From Pelecanus crispus (taxonomy: Eukaryota > Chordata > Aves > Pelecaniformes > Pelecanidae), in the NCBI RefSeq assembly GCF_030463565.1, contig NC_134675.1, forward strand, positions 15,831,862-15,895,861: a stretch of DNA of 64,000 nt, given 5' to 3'. Below the pieces are notes generated by a model. The model saw nothing but the letters and a program-made list of their open reading frames with translations, had not been told where the DNA came from and ran no database searches. This document shows positions 54,569 through 64,000 of the stretch, one piece after another. The position numbers were made by a program, and so were the translations under genes. Position 1 is the stretch's first letter. Each line of letters starts with the position of its first letter.

Positions 54569-57500
54569 ATTTATTTTTACAGTCTGTCAGCATTTTCCCT
54601 AAAGCCAGGGTAAAACCAGAGAGCTTATAATTATTTTGTAGGCTTATAATTATTTCCCAGTCGCAGTCCTGTTCCCCTTCAAAAGAGGGGAGCTTCTCTC
54701 CCCTCTTTTTTATGCTCACAATGAAGTGCGATTTTCCAAGGCTCTAAATTTGTATTCTTTGCACAGAAGAACAATACTTTTTATTGTTACATACTCCAGC
54801 CATGCTTCTTCTGCAAACACTTTAGCTTTTAAGCACAGCATGTCTGGTTTATTTTGGCTTCCTTACTCTTTTTACCCAGCATATGAGGAAAATAGACATG
54901 CATCTCCATTGCACTCTACTCAGCTCTGTATTCACAGCACACTGATGTGTGCAATTTTCTGGAGACACTCTTGCTTCTCCTGGCAGGGTTGATTTTGCAC
55001 TGCCAGTGAGAACCCTTTGAGGTAGACATTGACCAAAACACCCTAAAACTAGAAAAAGCTTTGCTTTCCCAGTATTGTCCCAATTTTCTCATTAACAGTG
55101 GCAGAGGTCAGCCAAATCTAATACAATTCCTGTGATGAGATCTCAGGCCTAACTACTTGTGTGGGTGTTTCCTGAGGAACAGCCTGCCCTCAGAGAGCCT
55201 GACTCCCTCCTCACTCCTACTGATGTGGCACCACTGAATCCAGTTGAATTCCAGTGTTTGAAAACTGCTGACAATGAGAGCAGCATCAGACCTGCCCAAT
55301 TGTGTGCATTTTACCAGTCTGTGTAATTTTTTTCCAACCTACTCCTGACTCTGCTTCAGGGCTATATAAACTTGATGCTCATACATTATAATGCTTAATA
55401 GATCAAATGAGATTTTTTTTTAATTCTTAAAGAGTGTAGAGTTCTGAAAGAAAGCAATTGGTTACCTTCCTTTGTGTGAATGCAGTTTTTCATATGGAAA
55501 AAACAGAATTAGTCATTTGATAGCTGACATTTGAATAGTGTTATGTTGCAGATAGTAATTTTTCCCTTAAATACGGTGTGGAGGGTTTTTTTTAAGTAAG
55601 CCGCAGCTTTCAGCCATGTGATCCAATGAAAATAATTAAGTAGGAAAGGGACTCCCTATGGATCTTAGTGATCCAAGTCTCTTCGACTTCACGAGTGCCT
55701 GCTGTTTTGACCATCAGAATCCATCTATTGTAAAAATGTTCTTAACATTTGGTTTTGCTCACAGAGGTAGTTTTAATCCTCCACCTGACAGTCAAACAAC
55801 GATTTTGCTGGTATGGGCAGCCTCAGAGCTGTATTTTACAACTGCTCAGAATTCTCTGAATGCAGCATGACTTCAGAAATAGACCCACTGAGAGCATTAC
55901 TTTCCCTCATATATAATCTTCTTTATAGGATATTCCCACATATGTGTAGCAGTCCTCAAGAAGAAAGTAATAACAAAAGGGGAATGTACTTGTTCTGTTA
56001 TTCTCCTCCTTTGATGCTATCACCATACAGGGCATGCATGGCTGAGCTCTCCATCCTCCAGCAGAAAGAAGAATTTCCTTTGTACTTCCAGTCCTTTTCT
56101 CCGAAAGTGTTGAGCATCCAGCATCTCCTTCCAGTTCCAAGACAAACTGCTGCATGGCCAGTTGTTTTCAAAACTCAGGCAGCCTGTTCACCTGCCTAGA
56201 AAATGGAGTTAGGAGTTGTACACATCTTAACCAATGGGCTTAACATCTTATCTTTGTCTTGAAACTTAATACTCCCCAGTTGCTGCTGTTTTGGATGATC
56301 AGACTAAGCAATTATGTTACTTTGACTGTTTAACACCTCCCTCGTGTTAATTTTCAGTGGAAAGACTTGCAGTAAAAGGTCAACATTTGCCAAAGAAATG
56401 ACAAAGTCACCAGTTATTTCTGTTTGTGAAATCAGAGTAACTGTGGAATCTTGTGTACTGCTGGCTAGTGAGGATAGGCGCATACCAGCACCGATGTGAC
56501 AGACACCACAGCAATATCAGGCAAAGTAAACTTTTGAAGTTTGAAGGGAGATGCTTTGGAGACCACTGAGACTTACAAATAAATGTCCATTAATTAATCA
56601 CTGGAATATGATTTGCCTTTCCATGGAGAACTTGTGAAAACTTATATCAGACTAACTGTACCCCAAGTACAGCTGAGATAGAAATTGCCTCAGTTCTGCT
56701 TCAGTGAGTGCAGCGATGCTGATTTACACCATCTGAGCATCTGAGTTGGTGTTGCTGCATGTTACCATGGTGAGAAAGGTTTATTCCAGTGAGCTAACTG
56801 AACAACATAGCATGCTGGGGTTTAATTCTTATTTTTTTCTAGTAGTACTATATCATATTATAGAGCCTTCCCATAGGAAAAAGAGAGCTCCTCACTTTCT
56901 CTTCGTCTCATTAATGTTATAAGCAACAGCAAGAGTAACATAAGAAAAAGATACAGAAATACGGATACAATTTTTTATGGGTAACTTTTACAAACTTGCA
57001 CTTGTTGAGATGGGGACACAGCAAGTTTGTATGTTTATTTGTCTGCAAATATTTCAGTAAGTTCCAGGAAATATTACCTACTGTTCTTGTCAAAAGGTCA
57101 AAATCTTAGAGTATTATATACCATTCATTTTCCAGTGTAAATGTGATTCATTCCTAATTTTTCTGATGACTCATTCCCTCTTCTCATCTTGACTTCTCCA
57201 GATGTAAATTGGAAAATATATGCAGTCCTTGTCTAATTCGCAGGGCTGTTTTGGTACCTAGGTGAAGTTCACTAGGTGTTTTAAGAAATTCTTAGGAAGC
57301 ATGCAAGGCAATCTCATTGTTCTTGCAACAATGAAGAATAAAGCTTAGCTTAAAATTATTTATTATCTGTCTTTGTTAACAATTTTCTGAAAACACTGAA
57401 AACAGTCAAAGAAGTAGTTGGCTCTAAAGTATTTGTTTCTTAGACATATGCTTGTAGAACTGTGTGAATTATTTGATTTTTCAATTGGGGGCTAAACCAA

Positions 57501-60500
57501 AAGAATTTGGGAGGAAATATTTTGGGTCTACCTTGAAAAAAAAGTGGTAAAAAAATGTGGTGAAATTAAATATTTTATTAGATCCATAAACCAATCATTT
57601 ATTTCATTTTCAGCAGTGCTGGGAAGCAAGCACAGTGAAACAGAGTTTGCTTGCTTATAGGCATGAGGATGTTGATGTATTTCTCCTAAATAGCAAGCAG
57701 ATGAGTTTGCCTACTTTATCACAACAGCACTGATTTCTTCTTTGTCAGGGGCAGCAGGGAGAAGAGACATCTTTAAAACTTTTCTAATTACATTTAGCTG
57801 ATCTTAATCTTAAGCATCTCTTTTAGCTTTGGTTTTTAATCATAACAAATAATCAATTGAAAGAATACTTTTAAGAACTCATAAGCCAAAAATAACAGCT
57901 CTATTGCTGACACCACCTCCCCTTCCCATCCAGCTCTGGCAAGTACTTCCCTTCCTCTCTTTCTCCTCTTATCCAGCCATGTCCTTCAACAGGACCAGAG
58001 GTTGGGGTCTGAAAGCATACAGGAAGGCAGCTGCGGGGAGAGGAGATAAAAGCATTTTAGGTATGGAGAGGACAAAGATGTTTTCTCTCTTAGACTTTCT
58101 AAGCATCCTGCCTGCCTTAGAGGGGAAAGACACCTTATCTGCCAACTAGCTTTAATGTCTTTTAAACTGATATCCTTTTCCTAATCAGGTATTTGGAAAA
58201 CTGGAATTCCAGTTGACAGTCCTGAAGTGTCATTTCAAAAGAACATTTAGAATGTTTTATTTGGAAACTTTTTAAATGACACATCTTGAATTTTCTAAAA
58301 ATAAACAAACTCTCTCCTTTTTTTCACTCTGAAACTGTTTACAGAATCAACCTAAAACATACAGATAGCTCCATCCAGCTCCAGCAGTGCCTTTTTTTAA
58401 CAAACTGAATGAACTGAATGTCTGCAGACTGCTCTAGTGCTTTGTCAGATCCTGAATGTCATGTGCAACCTGCCAGCCACTGACTTACGTCTTGATAAAC
58501 TGTTTTTCATTCCATGTGAACTGGTTTTTCTTCTTGTTTATACCCAGCAGTATAGAACAGCTCCTATTGTCCATTGTTCCCTTATGTACTTTCAGAAAAC
58601 CTGTTTGTTTCTGGCAGCCTTCTCTTCGAGGAATGTGATGCAGAGGACACATAAAAGCACAAGCATCCGTTAAGATGATTGGCATTATCCTGACAACAGT
58701 GTATAAATCGTCTGCTTGGGATGGCAGGCAGGCACAGCCAAACAAAATTAACAGTAGCTTCAATTTGCAGTGGGTATGATAAAGCATATGCTTTAATTCA
58801 GGGATGCAAAGCTTGCTGCTTACTCCCTATGCATGACAGCCGTGCACAGGCCGATTCATTCAGTAGGAGCTGACACTTGCATAGCTGCTAAGCACCAAAA
58901 TACTTTTGTGGATAATAGTATGGATAAAGGCAAAAAAATAGAGTTCTTCAAATATTACTTCATTCTTGGGAGCTTCAGGGAATGTTTGCAAGTCCTAGAA
59001 GCTGGTACTTGACAGACTTCAAGTGTTGATGCTTTATTTCAGTCCTAAGTGATGGAGGAAAGTCTCCTCAGTCATCGGTGCCATTTCAGGCAACACCAAG
59101 AAAATTATTGATGTTTTCTTGTTCAAGCTTTGACCTGACCTGACCCTGCTTAACTTTAAAATCTGACAAGCATAGTCTGGAATTATTTTTCTGTAGCTAA
59201 GGATTGAATGCATATTTAAATGCTTTAGGCCTTCTACTATAAATGTTAGTCTGCTGTTCAAAGATATATTGTTCTGTTTGGCTTTTACATAGATGATTTT
59301 GCCTTGGCATCCCTAAAAAATATTTCTGTACAGAAAAACTGCTGAAAACTGACATCCTATGTGTTTTTTATATTTCTCACTAAAATATATTTTTAATAAG
59401 GATCTAAGAAGCTTCACTGTTCTCCATTAAAATTCACCACTGTGTTTCTGCAAGGGGTTTTTTTTATCATTATTCCTGATTTGCTGGCTAGATTCAGCAA
59501 CGTAGTCTTCCTGAAAGAGACCAGCTGTTACTATTCCTTCCATTCTCTCCTCCCCCAGTGTTTTATTTTCAGTTTTGTAATATAAAATGCAAGAAAACCT
59601 TTTAGATGCTTTCAATGAATACAAGTGTCAATTTACAGCAAGTGAAAATAGCAAGACCCCAGGCCCCAGCACTTTCATAAAATGATCAAAGTGAGATGAC
59701 TGGCATGCAAACCAGGGAAAGAGTCTCTCCCACCACTGACGTTTCTCTGTGGGCTACACAGAGGTATCAGGTTGATACTTTGATAGATTGCAATCCGTTT
59801 TCAGCAGCTGACCCAGACATAACATCATCATTTCCTGATTTTATTTATATGTGTTTCTATTATTTGCTTATTTTGTGCCTTGAGAAACAATTCCTTTTTG
59901 TTGTTAAACTGTAAACAGCATTGCAAGGCCTCATATTAAATCATAATTATTTACCATGCTGTTCACGCACCTTTGTCCCTGGGGAATGTAGTGACGTGAA
60001 TTTACAGGAAGATCAGGGTATTTCTCACCAACAGTTTCCTGTTATTGATATGCTTTTGTTTAGTTGTGATTTTTTTTAACCTTTCAGGTTCTCAGGGGAA
60101 AAATAAGCGGGCACATGACATTAATCACAGTCCTCAGGTATCGTATTGGAGGCCTCACAGATTCTTTCGATGCGGAATTGTGAACTAGGTTTGGATCTTT
60201 TAAAAACACTAATGACAGGTTATTGTTTATTAGTACTTACTCTCCTATTCTGATAAATGATTCCAATAATTCTTAAAAAATCTTTTGTGATCGTGTTCTT
60301 ATTTAGAAGCCAGAAGGGTTCAAAAGTTTATGAAGACAATCTTGAATGGTTTGCATCTGTGTGTGTAAATTTGCATAATTGGGCTGTTTCCATTTAAGAG
60401 AAAACACAGATCACATAGAGAAACAGCGGTAATTCATAACTTCAGAGACCATTCAGCAAATACTAGCAAACATGGCCAAAAATGTTTTCTTCAAGATGGT

Positions 60501-60754
60501 TTGCCAACTTCTTTTCTTTATAAATAAATGAAGCCCATATTCTTTCTGCAAAAAGGTAGTGTATAAATTATATTCACTAGTGTGTCAAGATCCACCAGCA
60601 TAACTACCAGGGTAGTTATCTAACACATCTAACATGTAGATCTTAAATCTTTTTCACTGGTTTTGGCTATCCTACTTTTATTTCTGTCTCTGTGGATGCA
60701 TGGTACACTCCTAGCCTTTGCACAATATCTTGATTATGCAATAAGGAGCTACAG
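54569..60754. other. Long unique stretch, no gene recognised
   Basis: About 6.2 kb of AT-rich sequence. Short open frames (for example 55813-56199 plus, 128 codons) match nothing I know. No repeat family is named with confidence. Confidence 0.5.
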
Positions 60755-60759
60755 CAGAG

Positions 60760-61340
60760 TGTCCTGGTTTCGGATGGGATAGAGTTAATTTTCTTCCTAG
60801 TAGCTCGCATAGTGCTGTGTTTGGGATTTAGGATGAGAATAATGCTGATAACACACTGATGTTTTAGTTGTTGCTAAGTACTGCTTATGCTAGTCGAGGA
60901 CTTTTCAGCTTCCCATGCTCTGCCAGGTGCACAAGAAACTGGGAGGGGGCACAGCCAGAATAGTTGATCCAAACTGGCCAAAGGGCTATTCCATACCATA
61001 TGATGTCATGCTCAGTATGTAAACTGGGGGGAGTTGGCCAGGGGGCAGCGATTGCTGCTCAGGGACTGGTTGGGTGTCGGTTGGTGGGTGGTGAGCGGTT
61101 GCATCACTTGGGTTTTTTTCCCTGGGTTTTGTTTCTCTCTCTCGTTGTTCTCCTTTTCATTACAACTTTTATTACTATTATTATTATTATTATTTCAATT
61201 CAATTATTAAACTGTTCTTATCTCAACCCATGAGTTTTCTTACTTTTGCCCTTCCGATTCTCTCCCCCATCCCACTGGTGGGGGAGGGTGAGCAAGCGGC
61301 TGTGTGGTGCTTGGTTGCTGACAGGGGCTAAACCACAACA
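60760..61340 (+). repeat. Solo LTR, family A variant
   Basis: It begins TGTCCTGG and ends CCACAACA, 581 bp. Flanks CAGAG (60755-60759) and TAGAG (61341-61345) match at four of five positions, a target duplication with one change. The CRE is TGATGTCA and the TATA box is degraded (AGTATGTAAAC). It shares the TTTCTCTCTCTCG segment with the LTR at 43801. Confidence 0.9.
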
Positions 61341-61345
61341 TAGAG

Positions 61346-64000
61346 CAACCAAGAAATTTACTATCAAACCAGAGTTTGGGAGGTTTAGATTTTTTTCTTC
61401 CAAGTCACTGTAGAAATATTGTGGTAAAAGGCAAAATGGCAGCATGTCCCAGAGAACCCACACATGGAAGACCACCAAGGAATAGATCTGTTTGCTAAAA
61501 CAAGCCATTAAAGTAAGCTCACAAGTAATATAGTATCTATTCAGGTTCACTACCAAATTCTCAGGGTTTAATATTTTTGTTTTGTTAAGTTGCATCTTTC
61601 TGAGAAACTGTGTTGTAAGATTTAGAGCAAAAGCTCAAAGCTACGTGTCCATATCCTATTAGTGGCTGCGGATTTATTGTATTTGGTACTTAGTGTTCTG
61701 CTTTGAATGTGTGACACCGTTATTTTCCTTCATTACTGCTGCTAGCATTAAGGACTACTAAGAATAGGCCAACAAAAGTCATATGTGATATAATATGAAG
61801 AAAAATCCATGTTATATGACTTCATACAGAGGTTTTTAATTGCCTTCTTTTCTCCTTTTGCAGTATTTAACTTCTGGATAACCTGTAGATTTTATTTGAA
61901 TTCTTAAAATACCCAATTGTTCTCTTTCTAGCAGGCTATGTAATCCAAAAGACTCTGTAAAAGTTTCTTTATGGCCATGCACATTAAGAGCACAGTCCTG
62001 CTCCCACTGGATTCCTGTGAATTTGTCCTCATCTGTAAGCTAAGCCAAGTGAGATCTGGCCACTTTTCAGATGACAAAATTCTAAGAAATCTCAGGTTAT
62101 TAGGTTGTCCTAGTTGTGACATTTCATCTTCTGGACTTTCAGGCCTTGAAAGCAATTTGTTGTTTCCATCACTGAATCAGATATATTCCCTCCCAACAGC
62201 ATCAGTTTAAGATTGCACAAACTGAGCAAAATAGCTTTTTCTTTCTAGAAATGACACTGGAAAAAAAGAACTGAAAAAAACCACAGATGTTTTATTAAGC
62301 GGACCATAACAAAGCTTCCTATTTGATTTTGTTCTCTAAGCACATTCATCCCTCAAACCATAAAAGTGTGCATTCCCCCAAATTAAGTTCTTTCCATTCT
62401 AAGTAAAACTCAAGACTAACAGATGAAGTCCCCAGCACACCAGCAAGCTCACCTCCCACTCTTTGATATCACCCTTGAATTCCTTGAGTACTGGGAGAGA
62501 AGCACAGAGACCTCTAGATTAGGATCTCCTCTTGCTTTTTCCAACATGCTGCCTTTTTAGCAGCACCTGTTGGGATGTCAGCTTCGAGTTATGTACCCGT
62601 GCACTGTGCCCTGGCTACGCTTGAGCAATTGTGTGGTCTAAATGAAATTGTGGCTTAATATTTCATTCATACAGCTGATGTCTCCTTTCACCTGCCATCA
62701 GAGACAATTGACCTGGTGAAGATGGCCTCAGTTAAAATGTTTTAGAAATTAATGAAATGCCTAATTCACTTGTCATATCCGCAGTTACTCACCCTCTGAA
62801 CGCGCAGAGTTTTAACACAGTTCTTCCTTCCTCGGTAAGGTTTAAGATATGAATCTGGATCTTCTATTTAAGTACCAGACAGGACTGAAGGAAATCAGAA
62901 TTACATTTCATCCAAGACATTTCAGGCTCTTCATTCCTCCTGGTTTGGTGTTTGAGATCAGTCCTCAGCAGAGAGGAAGGGAAAGGGTCCATCATTTCTC
63001 TGAGTCCCTAAGCATTTTGTTGCTGTTCTTCCTCTGTGGTTCTTGCTCTCTGCTAACTACCTCAGGAGCCATTTCTACCAAGACAATGAGAGTAGCTTGT
63101 ACTTTGTTATATCCCTCTGAAATCACCCTGGTCAGTGATTTTGATATTTTTAGTATCTCTCTGGAGAATTTTTATTATTATTCTTTCATGCCACAGTAAA
63201 AAGTTATTTCTATTGTTGTTAAGTGCCTTTGAGAAGCAGAGTTGTCAGTCATGATCATGACAGAATCATGGCACCAAATAGGGATGCCTTTCCCTCTGCA
63301 TGGATGCTCATGGCCACTTTGGTTGGTTTTATGTTTGACCAACTGATTGCTTTCATATTTGTCACACTTAGGACAAATGATCGAGATAAGATGAAGGCTA
63401 GGTGTTCAGAGGTCAATGTTAGATAAAAACGCTTATTCACAAACCCTGTCCCATTTTCAGAAATACCCAAGTTCCAAAAAACTAAACTTTCCTAAAAGCT
63501 CACAAGTCTCTCCAGTTTCCACAGTCCAAGATCATGTTGAAAAAGATTAATTTCACCCAGGATGTACACTTATCGATTAAATCAGCAGATATTTTACATA
63601 TTCATCTTTTTCCCTGAGGACAATTCTATAATGTTCTTATTTCCTACTGGTCAAATAACACTAAAAAGGCTTTGATCTTCTTGCCACTGCCTTGCATGAT
63701 ATTTAACTTTCATTCAGCAACTGCAGGGTAATGTACTCCCTTGATGGGTTTGGGCACTGTTATCCTCATGATATTGGTTCACTATTTCCAATCTCTATAT
63801 AGCTGTAAATGCTATTTTAACACAGGGGCCAGAAGAATACTGCGGTATTTATCTCAGTTGAAAGCGTGGGGTAGTATTCACCTGACCTAACTCAGACAAC
63901 TGCAGCATAGACACCTACCGCTGATCTATTCTCCCTAGTTCCCCTATATAATCTATAGAGAAAAATAAGTTCGAGTGACTTCCTCTCACCCTCTAGAGGA
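61346..64000. other. Unique sequence, no gene recognised
   Basis: AT-rich sequence. Open frames such as 62849-63199 on the plus strand are unrecognised and taken as chance. Confidence 0.5.

Noticed and set aside
55813..56199. 128-codon plus-strand frame as a gene
   Set aside because: No recognised motif, no coding-like composition, no supporting exon structure.

Overview
The window looks like avian nuclear DNA. It carries several CR1 LINE 3' fragments with the bird-typical octamer-like tail, many copies of LTR families that I associate with bird genomes, AT-rich unique sequence, one CpG island and no compact gene array. I see no intact host protein-coding gene.

The main host feature is a dead gene on the minus strand, spanning about 34,167 down to 3,845. 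It resembles chondroitin sulfate proteoglycan 4 (CSPG4/NG2), most likely a CSPG4-like paralogue. A signal-peptide exon sits in a CpG island (34,095-34,167). It is followed by a laminin-G exon (19,489-19,649), one giant exon (18,891 to 6,794) with laminin-G and CSPG repeats, and two shorter CSPG-repeat exons (5,386-4,916 and 4,057 to about 3,845). Splice sites and exon phases still fit together. The reading frame has at least six in-frame stops, about five frameshifts, a probable ATG-to-GTG start loss, and four LTR or provirus insertions in exons or introns. The C-terminal half and the transmembrane region are not visible.

Most other recognisable sequence is endogenous retrovirus. Family A (LTR about 570 bp, starts TGTCCTGG, 5-bp target duplications, Lys-type primer site) has a nearly complete provirus (ERV-1, 8,830-15,727) inside the giant exon. 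A rearranged second copy (ERV-2, 22,425-25,836) lies in intron 1, and there are several solo or fragmentary LTRs. Its pol looks ERV-L-like; there is no env, and its Gag starts with an unusual set of membrane-type hydrophobic segments. Family B is a 1.1-kb LTR with an internal 45-54 bp tandem repeat (16,575-17,680 and 50,657-51,792). Family C is a class I (gammaretrovirus-like) provirus on the minus strand (ERV-3, 34,879-41,322; 4-bp target duplication) plus a solo LTR at 32,666-33,332. Family D is one solo LTR (53,790-54,563).

Layout: 1-3,844 mostly unique sequence plus one solo LTR; 3,845-19,649 eroded exons and insertions; 19,650-34,094 intron 1 with an ancient LINE, ERV-2 and CR1; 34,095-34,545 CpG island; 34,600-41,322 CR1 and ERV-3; 41,323-64,000 gene-poor flank with CR1, LTR mosaics and long unique stretches in which I recognise nothing coding. 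All assignments come from reading the sequence and recalled family knowledge; no database search was run.
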